Positions 43,236 to 51,996 are shown, numbered from the stretch's first letter. The stretch is 64,000 bases of DNA from Burkholderia sp. Bp9143 (GCF_003853645.1 NZ_QTPO01000031.1:41219-105218), one strand, 5' to 3'. Program-made: numbers and translations. Notes: generated by a model not told the origin, from the sequence alone.

Positions 43236-43823
43236 TCAGCGTGGAATCGACTCAACGATCACGTCCGGCAGGTGCTCGCCGTCAAAGGGAACATCGTCAA
43301 AATAGCGAGCTTCTGGGGTCGTTGCATTAACAACAAGATGAAGCTTCCAATTGTCAATCACGAGGACCGTGGAACTACCCGGATCGTCCCAAACAACAAT
43401 CAGGCCGCCTTCACCATCTGGTGCGACTTTAGGCACCTCGTGAGTGGGCAGTAGCATCTCGAACAACGCCCGAGCAGCGGCGGCGCTCTCATCCGAAATC
43501 TTGCTCGGTCGATCGCGCATGCATGAATAGCCGTCCTGATTCATTTGCCCAATGAGCGAAATCAATCTCTCCCGCTCTCTGGCACGCTCAATGGACGCGT
43601 CTGTCACTTTTCCCACCGGCAAGGAGTCGTCGGTCAGTAATCCGGACGCCACCACTACGCCATCTCTCGCCCCAACGTCTCTAGCACGCTGGACCGCATT
43701 TGCTTTGACGATGCTCATATACCGCTTCTTTGGTGTCGCTCCTAGATCGTGGGTGAAATCATTGTTGGAAAAAGCAGTAATGCTATCCGGGGACGTTTCA
43801 ATTGCATACCAGTAGTCGCTCAT
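43236..43823 (-). CDS. Cargo protein B of the TIGR04255 operon, unknown
   Basis: 195 residues starting MSDYWYAIETSPDSITAFSN, with a GGGGGAGAA site seven bases before the ATG. A helical middle (VTDASIERARERERLISLIGQ) is followed by a beta-rich end: VPKVAPDGEGGLIVVWDDP then VLVIDNWKLHLVVNA. The P-x-x-x-x-D-G-G-L-x-V-x-W pattern is recurrent in small accessory-gene proteins, but I know no function for it. The start overlaps the stop of the upstream TIGR04255 gene by four bases (ATGA), so the two are translationally coupled. Confidence 0.75.
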   Translation of the reverse strand: MSDYWYAIETSPDSITAFSNNDFTHDLGATPKKRYMSIVKANAVQRARDVGARDGVVVASGLLTDDSLPVGKVTDASIERARERERLISLIGQMNQDGYSCMRDRPSKISDESAAAARALFEMLLPTHEVPKVAPDGEGGLIVVWDDPGSSTVLVIDNWKLHLVVNATTPEARYFDDVPFDGEHLPDVIVESIPR

Positions 43824-44653
43824 GAAGTTCTCCCCCAATATTCCGCCACGTGTATTGCGGGCGTCGTAACATCGGCAAATCCATGTGTGATCCACTCATG
43901 TGCGACGTCGAACCACTCTCGTCTTCCAGTAGCCGACAAATCCGTCGAAATGCCACGCGCAGTAAGATCGAGTCGGACAAAGCGCTCTTGAGTTGGCAAC
44001 TGGGACGCGGACTGTGCAGTGATGTGCAAGCGCCCCAAGTCTCGTGGCAGCGCGTAAGACGTCGCCCAGTTAAAGCCTTCTGGTTCCGGCAAAAAACGCT
44101 CCGCGCTTGTCGATCTCAAATGATCGACAAGGATTGTGTCGGCCGTTGCTGCCGCGCCAAGACCATTAGATGCAGAAATATGATTGACATAGGCAAGTTC
44201 GAACTGCCTGATAGTCAACCCTCCCACCCCAATTTCATTACAAAAAACAATGAAATCAGACAACTGAGTCTCGAATTGCTCGATTACTACCGCGTAGCTC
44301 GGATATGAGTCTCCCGCCGACTCGCGCTTCCAATTGAAGATAAACCGGTCTTGCTGCAGTTGAATTAAATTCCGTCGGTCAGCACTAAACAGCCAGGCAC
44401 GTCGAAGTGGGGGAAGATTGCTGAACTCGAATACCGACATGGCGCCGAGGCCTGGCTGCTCGACAACGCTTTGCAGAGGGGCAGCATCTTCGGCCTTTGG
44501 ATACGCATCTCTCACGCGCTCCCAATACGCCCCAATATGAGCAGTCACTAGGGGGCGCTCACTCGAAAAGTGGATTCCGCATGCGACCTCAAAAACCGGC
44601 GGCCGAACAAACTTTACCGGCGCACGCACGCTTCCTTCTGGGCTCGGACTCAC
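43820..44653 (-). CDS. TIGR04255-family protein
   Basis: About 277 residues from a GTG at 44651-44653; a longer open frame extends 77 codons further but lacks similarity. The N-terminal block VKFVRPPVFEVACGIHFSSER is the hallmark of the sporadically distributed TIGR04255 family. A second recognisable region is FELAYVNHISASNG near residue 150. The function is unknown; such genes are patchily spread and typically sit in accessory islands with one or two small partner genes, as here. It is cytoplasmic, with no signal. First gene of a three-gene overlapping operon and the clearest cargo unit of the element. Confidence 0.75.
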   Translation of the reverse strand: MSPSPEGSVRAPVKFVRPPVFEVACGIHFSSERPLVTAHIGAYWERVRDAYPKAEDAAPLQSVVEQPGLGAMSVFEFSNLPPLRRAWLFSADRRNLIQLQQDRFIFNWKRESAGDSYPSYAVVIEQFETQLSDFIVFCNEIGVGGLTIRQFELAYVNHISASNGLGAAATADTILVDHLRSTSAERFLPEPEGFNWATSYALPRDLGRLHITAQSASQLPTQERFVRLDLTARGISTDLSATGRREWFDVAHEWITHGFADVTTPAIHVAEYWGRTS

Positions 44654-44902
44654 GGCTTCAATTTTGTTGATATCAGATTGTAGATGTGATAATGCGGGCG
44701 GTTTTGGGCAGCGTAGCACAAATATCCACGCACGGTGAGGAGAATTCCATGCCACATCCGGCCCCATATTCGAGCACGGACGAACGGACGAAGAATCGGG
44801 ACTATTTGAATCCTCTAGCCCCTGCCCGACTCGGCCGGGCGGGGGCACGCAATTACTTCGTGAGCGGTCGTCAGGGAGCAGCAAGCCGTTCCTCCGTCTT
44901 GG

Positions 44903-45265
44903 TTACTGCGCATGGTGCCTACGCAGCAGCTGCGCCAATGCAATCGCGCCCGAGATCAACGCAGCTACGATATATGCGATCGGCCCGCCATCAGGCTCAG
45001 AGCGAGCAAAACGCATGCTTCCGTTCTGAAAAGCGTCACGTATCGAGGCCAGCTCCTGCCCGTAGGTAGGACAGTTCCACGGATGAGGCTCGTTCATACA
45101 CCGATTAAATTCGGTAGCAGCCAGGTAACGAGCTTGTGCTTCGTTTTGCTCCGCCGCCACTCGCGCAGCCGCTACCGGATCGTAGGTAGTGGCTTCCTTA
45201 TACGCCGCAATGGTCGCGCCACAACATATTGCGGCGGAAATCCAGAATACGCTCCACCTGTTCAT
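44903..45265 (-). CDS. Small membrane protein with N- and C-terminal anchors
   Basis: 120 residues. I start at the ATG 45263-45265 because GGGAGG lies five bases before it. A hydrophobic segment at residues 5-22 (VFWISAAICCGATIAAY) and a second at the C-terminus (PIAYIVAALISGAIALAQLL) frame a loop with two cysteines (NRCMNEPHPWNCPTYG). The loop is probably periplasmic and disulfide-bonded. No family is recognised. It is cargo of the integrated element. Confidence 0.6.
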   Translation of the reverse strand: MNRWSVFWISAAICCGATIAAYKEATTYDPVAAARVAAEQNEAQARYLAATEFNRCMNEPHPWNCPTYGQELASIRDAFQNGSMRFARSEPDGGPIAYIVAALISGAIALAQLLRRHHAQ

Positions 45266-45370
45266 TCCACCTCCCAAATCTGTTGCAATTATCCACTAAG
45301 ATTCAAATCAAATAAGCGGCAGCAGCGACTTTATGAAGCGAAAGCGATACATTGCACGCAGAGGCAATTT

Positions 45371-45664
45371 TCAAGAAAGAGCATTCGCAAGCTGGCAATT
45401 ATGCTCACGAACAATTCCTGAAATCTGAAATGCGTCTATCAAAACCCACACGTATAGCGGCACAAGCAGGAAGACGCCAATATATGCAGATACCGTCAAC
45501 CAGCCGAAAATAAATAGCAGAAGTTGAGCGACACCCGAACTAGTGCGCCCCAGATAAAACCGGTGTGCGCCCACGCCGCCGAGAAAGAGCCACAGTAAAA
45601 AAGCCACAACGCCGCTCTTTTTCCGCGCGTCGTACATCATCATGTTTCGAGCAGAATCGTTCAT
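45371..45664 (-). CDS. TM2 domain-containing protein
   Basis: 97 residues with two membrane segments joined by a short turn. KSGVVAFLLWLFLGGVGAHRFYLGRTSSG is the TM2 signature (G-x-G-x-H-R-F-Y-L-G), followed by AQLLLFIFGWLTVSAYIGVF and a final membrane-embedded stretch with VWVLIDAF. The start is the ATG at 45662-45664 after TGGAGA. TM2 proteins are inner-membrane proteins of mostly unknown function. Its presence on a mobile element beside two other envelope proteins suggests a surface or envelope cargo. Confidence 0.8.
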   Translation of the reverse strand: MNDSARNMMMYDARKKSGVVAFLLWLFLGGVGAHRFYLGRTSSGVAQLLLFIFGWLTVSAYIGVFLLVPLYVWVLIDAFQISGIVREHNCQLANALS

Positions 45665-45818
45665 TCCATCTTCTCCAAGTACCATAACGAAATAAATGAA
45701 TCACGCGATAAGTAGACGGACTATCGACGCACAACATTGAGCCGCACTCCAACACCATCGTGTCTTGTTCGGCTGCGAGCCCACCAGACGCCGCCCGGGG
45801 TAACATGCATTACGATCG

Positions 45819-46394
45819 TCAGGGGACCGTGCAGTTGACTCGCGGGCCGGATGTGATGGTCGAACACGAGGGCATGATGGTGAAGTTTCGCGCTTGGGTT
45901 GGACCGGCAACGGGGTTTGCCGCGGCAGTGGCGATGGGGGACGGTGCCGGAGAAGACGTTGGGATCATTGAAGGTGCGCCGCTCGCCGCCGCAGGAGCCG
46001 CGCTCATTTTCGCCGCGCCCATGCTGACGGTAATCAGCGTCGGATAGTCATAAGCGGCTCCCGTACCCATATCGATCGCCGTGCCGACGATGCCGCCGAA
46101 CAGAAGGTTGCCGGCGACCATGCCGCGCGCTGATGAAGCCACGGTGGAGATACCCGACTCGCGCCCTTCCTTGTCGCACTTGATGTTCAGGTCCCCCATC
46201 GATCGATGCAGAGAAACTGAACCAGGCGTCGTGACGAACCACGTACCCTTGTCGTTCGTAAGCTTGCAACTCGCGCTGGTCACCGCCTCCGTCGAGCTTC
46301 GCGTCTCGACCGACACCACCTGCGCCGAGCCGTCGATGATCGAGGCACAACCGCTCAGGGACAACAGCCCCGTCACTACCCATATCGTTTTCAT
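45819..46394 (-). CDS. Lipoprotein, unknown function
   Basis: 191 residues. The signal MKTIWVVTGLLSLSGCASII has lipobox LSGC, giving a lipidated Cys16. ASIIDGSAQVVSVETRSSTEAV and ASCKLTNDKGTWFVTTPGSVSLHRS form a beta-rich module seen in outer-membrane lipoproteins with a PEGA-like or prophage-associated character. A Gly-rich segment (VAGNLLFGGIVGTAIDMGTGAAYDYP) follows, which could be a glycine-zipper-like insertion. The Pro/Ala/Ser-rich C-terminus looks disordered. Its GC is closer to the chromosome than that of its neighbours. Confidence 0.7.
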   Translation of the reverse strand: MKTIWVVTGLLSLSGCASIIDGSAQVVSVETRSSTEAVTSASCKLTNDKGTWFVTTPGSVSLHRSMGDLNIKCDKEGRESGISTVASSARGMVAGNLLFGGIVGTAIDMGTGAAYDYPTLITVSMGAAKMSAAPAAASGAPSMIPTSSPAPSPIATAAANPVAGPTQARNFTIMPSCSTITSGPRVNCTVP

Positions 46395-46869
46395 CGTCTT
46401 CCCCGATTCGTATCGCGCGCCACGTATCAGCCGTTGGTCGCCGCCGACGCGCTTGTTGTTTATTCCCCGATTTCCATCTCGCGCAAAGGGCGCGTGAATC
46501 GAGCACGCATTAGATATGCCACCTCCCCCTGACGCACAGCCGGGATCGGTTTGGGGAATGGGGAAACGATGTCGGGCGGGGCACCCATACCGTGTTGATT
46601 CAGTTTTGAAACAAGACCCACCTCGTGTCTACCACACGTGCAAACCCTCAATTGTGTGAGGACGTGCTTGTACTGAATGCGCACAAGAAAGATTCTTTCG
46701 CGCCACCGCTTCATCGCGAGACATCATCAGTTCGCGTATTTCGTACCAGATTCGACTTGTCGAACGGCTAGCGCCATCAAGTAGGACCGTGGCTCACTCG
46801 AAGACGTCCCGACCGCACTTCCGGTTGCAAAATTGAAACGGGGTCCACATGGCGGCCACGCGGACCAAT
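46395..46869. other. Element-internal stretch with no firm gene
   Basis: Two short leftward frames (46460-46714 and 46727-46924) are open, but their codon use, composition and lack of ribosome-binding sites do not support them. It probably contains the promoter of the lipoprotein gene and decayed sequence. Confidence 0.5.
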
Positions 46870-47136
46870 TCACGACACATTGGTTTGCCGTTCCAAGGAA
46901 CTGATGCGCTGTTCGAGATCGCACATTTCGAACATCTTCGCGATCTGCGACAGCGCGAAGACGAAGCGCGCGCCGTCCTGGCTGTCGATCCGGTTCGTCC
47001 GCATGTCGCGGTAGACTTTCGCCATTTCCCGGCGCACAGCGTCGAGGTTGTGCAAGTTGACGCGGGGGGCAGGCAAAACGACGAGTTCAGTCGTCGCCTC
47101 GCTCACCGGGTAGGCGTTTGTGAATTTTCGCCGCAT
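46870..47136 (-). CDS. Small element protein, unknown (88 aa)
   Basis: Begins MRRKFTNAYPVSEATTELVV after a GGGAGGTG site. It ends in a probable coiled coil (FEMCDLEQRISSLERQ). It overlaps the previous gene of the operon by 34 bases, which indicates translational coupling. The role is unknown; it is a typical small accessory protein of satellite-type elements. Confidence 0.6.
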   Translation of the reverse strand: MRRKFTNAYPVSEATTELVVLPAPRVNLHNLDAVRREMAKVYRDMRTNRIDSQDGARFVFALSQIAKMFEMCDLEQRISSLERQTNVS

Positions 47137-47336
47137 AGCACCTCCCTTTTTTCACGGTCGCGACGGCCGTTATCTGGCAACCAGACGACGTAAGTCAGGT
47201 CGCGTTCTCGCGCAACCACGTCGAAGTCCGGCGGGTTGCTAGGATCGTAGATCAGCACGCAGTAGGTAACGTTCGTCTCGACGGACTGAACAGCGAGCGC
47301 CTCCTCAAGTCGCTCGATACGAGTCTTGATTGTCAT
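47103..47336 (-). CDS. Small element protein, unknown (77 aa)
   Basis: Begins MTIKTRIERLEEALAVQSVE, a short coiled-coil start, then a beta-rich middle VTYCVLIYDPSNPPDFDVVA. Its ATG at 47334-47336 overlaps the stop of the upstream gene (ATGA), and its end overlaps the next gene. No family is recognised, but the tight packing supports it as real. Confidence 0.6.
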   Translation of the reverse strand: MTIKTRIERLEEALAVQSVETNVTYCVLIYDPSNPPDFDVVARERDLTYVVWLPDNGRRDREKREVLCGENSQTPTR

Positions 47337-47779
47337 GGCACCCCCCCGGTACCCGAGCGTGGTATTACCGGCGGTGGTTGCTGCTGAACGTCCTGCGCGG
47401 CGCGGCTGCGCACGACGTTCAGCCTGTCGCGAAACCACGTGAGATCGTCGCGCACGGTCGAGAGCGAAGGCTGGTGCTCAACCAGGTAGAAGATGTAGGC
47501 GCGGTACTCTGCTGACCATCTGTCGATCGCAGCTAACTCCGCGACCAGCATGCGCAGTTCGCACCGCCACTCCGCTAGCATCTCCAGCGTGATGCACGGC
47601 CCCCAAGGGCAAAACGATGCTCCGCTCTCTTCGTCACGGGGCCAGCCGACACCGGAGTCGCGATCAGAAAGAGCGTCAGTCAAGGAAGTACCGGAAGTGC
47701 CATAAGGTCCTTCTGGCACTTCTGGCACCGAGGCGTGTACGCCCTTTTTCAATTTCAGGCGTTCGAGATACGGATTCAT
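47333..47779 (-). CDS. Element protein downstream of DUF3987 gene, unknown (148 aa)
   Basis: Begins MNPYLERLKLKKGVHASVPE. A low-complexity N-terminal 55 residues with Pro/Gly/Ser is followed by helices (CITLEMLAEWRCELRMLVAEL, and STVRDDLTWFRDRLNVVRSRA). The gene overlaps the DUF3987 gene by four bases and the following gene by four, so it is part of the replication operon. It may assist the helicase-like protein, but nothing in the sequence shows this. Confidence 0.6.
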   Translation of the reverse strand: MNPYLERLKLKKGVHASVPEVPEGPYGTSGTSLTDALSDRDSGVGWPRDEESGASFCPWGPCITLEMLAEWRCELRMLVAELAAIDRWSAEYRAYIFYLVEHQPSLSTVRDDLTWFRDRLNVVRSRAAQDVQQQPPPVIPRSGTGGVP

Positions 47780-49353
47780 GTTCGCGCATCCGGGTGCATT
47801 TCGAACACCGTTTTCGTGCGCCCGTCTGTTGCTACCGAGACACCGCGAACCCAGCCATACTCGCCGAGCACGTTAAGCGCGTTGCCAACATCTTCCGGTG
47901 TTTGCAACATCGACCAATGGTGACGATAAATGTCGCGTGCCGTGAACCGGTCAGCCACCTCACCATGACGTATCCGCCTGAGCAGCGCCTTTGCACTGTC
48001 AAGGTCATCACCGGTTCCCAGGGCATAAGCACGTTCGGCATGCGATCGAAGGTAATGTGCCCAAGCCAGCGCACGCAGCATAGCGGAATCACTTATTGCC
48101 CCCTTGCCGTCGTCCGCAAGATGACAGAGCAGCGCCAGACTGGGGACAAGCTTCCGGTACTTCGCGAGATGGGATTCGACAGCCGGGTGCAGATGTCCGC
48201 TGCGCAGATCGCTCTCGTAAGCAATTCGCCATTCAAGAAAGTGCTCGGCCGCCGCCTCGTCGAGTCGAAGGAAAGGCGGCTGTCCGAAATTTGGTTGATT
48301 GTCGTGTCCGGTGACGGTTTCCGCTCCCCAGTCGCTCAGCGGATCAGCAGCATCAAGCCTTGCGAATACCGCAAATGCTTTTCGCTGCGCGTCACTGTCA
48401 GGAATTCGATCGACGTTGCGCCATTCGCCTGCGACATCTGGATACACCAGCAGGCCAAAGCGTTGAATCAATCCGTCGTCGGCGGCACCACCTTGTGTCG
48501 CAGCACGGATATATCCCGCAATTCGCCCCGGTTGCGTCGAACCGAGCACGGACAGGCAAACAGCCTCCGCGCGCAGGTTACGGCCACGGCCGATTCGGTC
48601 AGCAACATATGGTTGGTTGCCGTTCCACCCGGTCAGATAGAAGCCGCGTGAACCTTCCTGTCCGTCCCGTTCAAGAGATTGCAACAGGGACACCAACTCG
48701 TCACGATAGGCCCCGATGCCATTCGGATTCTCACGACAGATTTCGAGCAGCGCTTCACACGTCGTATCGTTGACCAGATAGCGCCGCATACCCGGGGCTT
48801 CGGGTTCCACGATCGATTCAAAATTGATACTTGCAGTCGGATTCTCCGCAAGCCGTCTTGCAATGCTCTTTTTCTGCGCGTCGAGCCGCATCGCGTGAAT
48901 CTGTGCGACTGCATCATAATCGGCCTTCTCAGCGACGTAGCGACGCGAAGCAATATCTTCCAAGTAATGTAGGGGTGCAAGTGCGGCCGACATTGCGGGA
49001 CTCTTGAGGACACCTGGTCGACCAATCAGGCAGGCCCATTGGTTACCATATTCGGTCCAGTCGTCACGACGTTTCGGGCGAACACCGATACGCCGCCCGA
49101 TCACAATACCGAGCGCCGCCATAACCGTAACGCCAACAAAATCAGGCGGGCATTGAATGCGCTCGACCACATCACACACCCACGGGCGCAGCGTCTCGGG
49201 CACGAGCTCGTAGTCGAACGGTTCTACCGGCAACAACGCATTCGGCAGGGGCTCGGGATGATCCGGCCACGGCGCACAACCGGCGGACTGTTTGCTGACC
49301 ACGGCGAGTTCGTCCAAGAACGATTGCCCTCGCACGATTGCGGCATCATTCAT
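47776..49353 (-). CDS. DUF3987 protein, replicative helicase-like
   Basis: 525 residues from the ATG at 49351-49353 (MNDAAIVRGQSFLDELAVVS). DUF3987 proteins are P-loop ATPases found in prophages, satellites and plasmids next to primase-type proteins. The Walker A-like sequence is CLIGRPGVLKSPAMSAAL near residue 115, and a further conserved block is GIGAYRDELVSLLQSLERDGQEGSRGF near residue 215. The C-terminal 200 residues are helical. It overlaps the CHC2 gene upstream and the unknown gene downstream, forming the replication module of the element. Confidence 0.82.
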   Translation of the reverse strand: MNDAAIVRGQSFLDELAVVSKQSAGCAPWPDHPEPLPNALLPVEPFDYELVPETLRPWVCDVVERIQCPPDFVGVTVMAALGIVIGRRIGVRPKRRDDWTEYGNQWACLIGRPGVLKSPAMSAALAPLHYLEDIASRRYVAEKADYDAVAQIHAMRLDAQKKSIARRLAENPTASINFESIVEPEAPGMRRYLVNDTTCEALLEICRENPNGIGAYRDELVSLLQSLERDGQEGSRGFYLTGWNGNQPYVADRIGRGRNLRAEAVCLSVLGSTQPGRIAGYIRAATQGGAADDGLIQRFGLLVYPDVAGEWRNVDRIPDSDAQRKAFAVFARLDAADPLSDWGAETVTGHDNQPNFGQPPFLRLDEAAAEHFLEWRIAYESDLRSGHLHPAVESHLAKYRKLVPSLALLCHLADDGKGAISDSAMLRALAWAHYLRSHAERAYALGTGDDLDSAKALLRRIRHGEVADRFTARDIYRHHWSMLQTPEDVGNALNVLGEYGWVRGVSVATDGRTKTVFEMHPDART

Positions 49354-49777
49354 GGGACACTCCTGCTGCGTCAAGCGCCGCGTTGATGCGCTTCACGGCC
49401 AGAATAAGCCTCGCGCGGTCATCGACAGTGAACGGGTGACCGTCGAGCAGCGCCACACCGGCGGTCACCACCACGAGCGCCTCGAATCGGATACATGCCA
49501 ATACGTCCGTCGCCGGAAAGGGATGCCGTTCGGGTTTCAGGCCGATTGGTCCGCCGATCGGCACGGGAAACAGATCAGACACGGTCAGCCCGACCGCATC
49601 CATGACGGCGTTTATGTGGCAACCCGCGAAGCAGTGCACCAGCAGACGACCGTCATCCAGTTCTCGTACCGCGAGTGAAGGACCGTGATCATTATGGGCG
49701 GGGCAGCGCGCTTGCCAGCGACACCGGCCGGTGCACCTCACGGACACGAGGCGCGACAAGAGAACATGTGCACTCAT
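49346..49777 (-). CDS. CHC2 zinc-finger primase-like protein
   Basis: 143 residues from the ATG at 49775-49777. The zinc-finger region of DNA primases is present: ARCPAHNDHGPSLAVRELDD followed by LLVHCFAGCHINAVMDAVGL, giving C-x2-H ... C-x4-C ligands. The catalytic TOPRIM domain of full primases is absent, so it is a split or reduced primase that should act with the DUF3987 helicase-like partner. The gene starts two bases after the stop of the AlpA-type gene and overlaps the next gene, so all three are co-transcribed. Confidence 0.8.
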   Translation of the reverse strand: MSAHVLLSRLVSVRCTGRCRWQARCPAHNDHGPSLAVRELDDGRLLVHCFAGCHINAVMDAVGLTVSDLFPVPIGGPIGLKPERHPFPATDVLACIRFEALVVVTAGVALLDGHPFTVDDRARLILAVKRINAALDAAGVSHE

Positions 49778-49779
49778 GG

Positions 49780-49983
49780 TCAGCCCCACGGCTTGTTTGC
49801 ACACTGCTCGACATATGCGTCAAGCTCACGTTCGCTGAGCACGGTAGTTCGTGCAGACAACTTGATTGCACGAGGGAAGGTCGGATCATGCTTGATCCGA
49901 AGCCACAGGGTGCTGACACCGATACCGAGTTTTTTCGCGGCGGCAGCAGGACGCAGGTAGGTATCCGAGACGTGGTCCGACAT
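49780..49983 (-). CDS. AlpA-family phage regulatory protein
   Basis: 67-residue DNA-binding protein. The winged helix-turn-helix TYLRPAAAAKKLGIGVSTLWLRIKHDP followed by FPRAIKLSARTTVLSERELDAYV is characteristic of the AlpA/MerR-like excisionase group. In P4-type elements such proteins activate the integrase or act in excision. It is the first gene of the leftward AlpA-CHC2-DUF3987 operon. Confidence 0.88.
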   Translation of the reverse strand: MSDHVSDTYLRPAAAAKKLGIGVSTLWLRIKHDPTFPRAIKLSARTTVLSERELDAYVEQCANKPWG

Positions 49984-50106
49984 GGCGACTCCAAGAAAAT
50001 TTGAAGTTGTCTAACCGCACGTGTTGCGGTCATGTCGGACAGCATATGAAGCGCGCCGTCGCTGCGGAATTTCTGTTTCCGGTCAGGTGGATTTTGTTGA
50101 GCGACG

Positions 50107-50604
50107 CTATCTCAGACCACGCGTTCTCAGCACATAGAGAACGTGTTTCTTGGTCTTGCCGGTGCGCCGGGCAATTACACCCGTGCGGTTACGAACAGGC
50201 ATCGGCCGCTTCCCCGCTCCCAAACTGACGAACGTTGCGACGATGTCCTCTTCAAGCGTCGCAGCCGTTGCGCGCCTCGCGGCAACACCGGCCGCTGATG
50301 CGCGGGCCTGCCCCAATACCCGATGATATGCGGCGCGATACTTCCGAAATTCATCGTCCAGGTATTGCTCGGTAAGCGATCTCATCGACCATCTGCCGCG
50401 ACGCTTCCTTTCACGGTATTGCGGCCGACCGTGCCGCGTTCGGGCCTCGTATTCGCGGCGCACGATCCACGCACCGGCAGGCCGCGGGCCGTTCCACGCT
50501 TGACCACCTGCTTGACGAACATTCCTCATTGCCTCAAGTGCTCGCGCCTCATCATCGACATTTGTACCCCACGGAGTGCAGTCCTTAGAATCGCAACTAG
50601 CCAT
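50107..50604 (-). CDS. Element protein, basic, unknown (165 aa)
   Basis: I start at the ATG 50602-50604 (MASCDSKDCTPWGTNVDD), which is preceded by a GGAGG site. The protein is strongly basic, with an Arg/Tyr-rich middle (YEARTRHGRPQYRERKRRGRW) and a C-terminal RRTGKTKKHVLYVLRTRG that resembles a helix-turn-helix end. It could bind nucleic acid. It lies between the integrase and the AlpA operon and has no recognised family. Confidence 0.6.
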   Translation of the reverse strand: MASCDSKDCTPWGTNVDDEARALEAMRNVRQAGGQAWNGPRPAGAWIVRREYEARTRHGRPQYRERKRRGRWSMRSLTEQYLDDEFRKYRAAYHRVLGQARASAAGVAARRATAATLEEDIVATFVSLGAGKRPMPVRNRTGVIARRTGKTKKHVLYVLRTRGLR

Positions 50605-50707
50605 GACGCGAGCCTCCTTGCAGGTCGCTTTTTGGTCAGGCGGCGGTTGGTGCTCCCACACCTACCGCCGCCGCGTCGTAATAGATACTGTCAGACCGCA
50701 TGAGAAC

Positions 50708-51943
50708 TTATGCCGCCGTCTGGCCAAAAGTTCCGACAACAACCCTCCGGCCGCGCTCAATCTTTGTATCCACGAAATCGGCCCACAGTTGAAGGATCTT
50801 GCGGCGCTCATCGGCGTACTCAGCGCGGTTATAGACGCCTTTGATGCCCTTGATCGAATGCGCCAACGCCTTTTCGATCGCGTCTGACGACATACCCATT
50901 TCGTGCAGGTGCGTTGACGCAGTGCGGCGAAAGTCGTGCAAGACGAAGTGCTGAACGTCCAGGCTCAAGGCTCGCACCGCCTGATTGAGCGTGCTCTTGG
51001 CGATCGGCTTGTCACCACGACCGCGCGTCGACGGAAATACATGTTCGTGGTTGCCGGTCTGCCCGTACAACTCGCGAAACATCGCGACCGCCTGCGAGGA
51101 GAGGTAGACCCAATGCTCCTTGTCCTTTTTCATCCGGTCGGCTGGAATGCGCCAGATGCCGGCGTCGAGATCGAATTCTGACCACCGTGCCTCAACCAGT
51201 TCAGACTTGCGCACCATCGTGAGAATCAGCAAGTGAAGCGCAAGCTGCAACGCGCGGCGAATATCTGATGCGTAAACAGCACGCAGGACTGTTCCAATTT
51301 CATCGGGAGAGAGGACGCGCGTGCGGCTGTCCTGAGTGGCGACGAAACGCGCGACTACTGCGTGTGCCGGGTTTGTGGTCGCGAGCTGCCGGGCAATCGC
51401 ATACTCGAACAGTCGTTTGATGACGTTTCGGGTCGAGAGCGCCATCTTGGGCGCACCGCGGGCCTTGATGCGGTCGCAGATCGCCAGCACATCGCCAGGC
51501 GTCACGTCCGGCAGCGGCTTGTTGCCGATCGCGGGATAGATGTCCTTCTCAAGCGCGCGCTTGATCGTCCGAGCGTATTCGACCGACATCGACGCGATCT
51601 GGGTTGTGTACCAATCGTCGCCGAATTCCCGAACCGTATCGAAGCGCTTCACGGCGCCCCGATCCTTCTTGGCATCAGCGATAGGGGAAACGCCTTTGGC
51701 GACGACCTCGGCGTATCGGCGTGCCTTCTCGCGAGCATCCTGCAAAGTGATCGCGGGGTAGTCCCCAATCGTCACCATCGGCTGTCGTTCGCCGTGCAGT
51801 GTGTACCGGTAGCGCCAGACCTTCGAACCCGACGTCATGACTTCCAGCACGAGGCCGCCACCGTCCGAGATACGATAGCGCGCCGCCTTCGGCTTCAGCG
51901 CCTTGATGCGGGTGTCATTCAGCGGAACGACGGTTTTCGGCAT
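50708..51943 (-). CDS. Tyrosine-type integrase (P4 family)
   Basis: Site-specific recombinase of 411 residues that should integrate and excise this element. The N-terminal DUF4102 arm-binding domain contains MPKTVVPLNDTRIKALKPKA and YRISDGGGLVLEV, a core-binding domain follows, and the catalytic domain has MVRKSELVEARWSEFD (Arg), VLHDFRRTASTHLHEMG (His-x2-Arg) and GVYNRAEYADERR (Tyr). The start is the ATG at 51941-51943. TGTGTACC-type repeats begin five bases upstream of its start, so it may repress itself by binding them. It adjoins the mnmE attachment site. Confidence 0.95.
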   Translation of the reverse strand: MPKTVVPLNDTRIKALKPKAARYRISDGGGLVLEVMTSGSKVWRYRYTLHGERQPMVTIGDYPAITLQDAREKARRYAEVVAKGVSPIADAKKDRGAVKRFDTVREFGDDWYTTQIASMSVEYARTIKRALEKDIYPAIGNKPLPDVTPGDVLAICDRIKARGAPKMALSTRNVIKRLFEYAIARQLATTNPAHAVVARFVATQDSRTRVLSPDEIGTVLRAVYASDIRRALQLALHLLILTMVRKSELVEARWSEFDLDAGIWRIPADRMKKDKEHWVYLSSQAVAMFRELYGQTGNHEHVFPSTRGRGDKPIAKSTLNQAVRALSLDVQHFVLHDFRRTASTHLHEMGMSSDAIEKALAHSIKGIKGVYNRAEYADERRKILQLWADFVDTKIERGRRVVVGTFGQTAA

Positions 51944-51947
51944 GGTT

Positions 51948-51996
51948 GGTACACATCGATTGGGACACAACGTCCTTGTGTACCTAAATGTGTACC
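51948..51996. repeat. Right integrase arm-type repeats
   Basis: GGTACACA (51948-51955, inverted), TTGTGTACC (51976-51984) and TGTGTACC (51989-51996) lie between the integrase and mnmE. The last two repeat the pair at 42699-42719 with the same four-base gap. They probably also overlap the integrase promoter. Confidence 0.6.

Noticed and set aside
44686..45069. Rightward frame of 127 codons opposite the small membrane protein gene
   Set aside because: It covers the antisense of a gene with signal, ribosome-binding site and membrane segments, and its composition looks random.
46460..46924. Two short leftward frames in the element
   Set aside because: No ribosome-binding site, no recognisable pattern and unlikely codon use; treated as non-coding.
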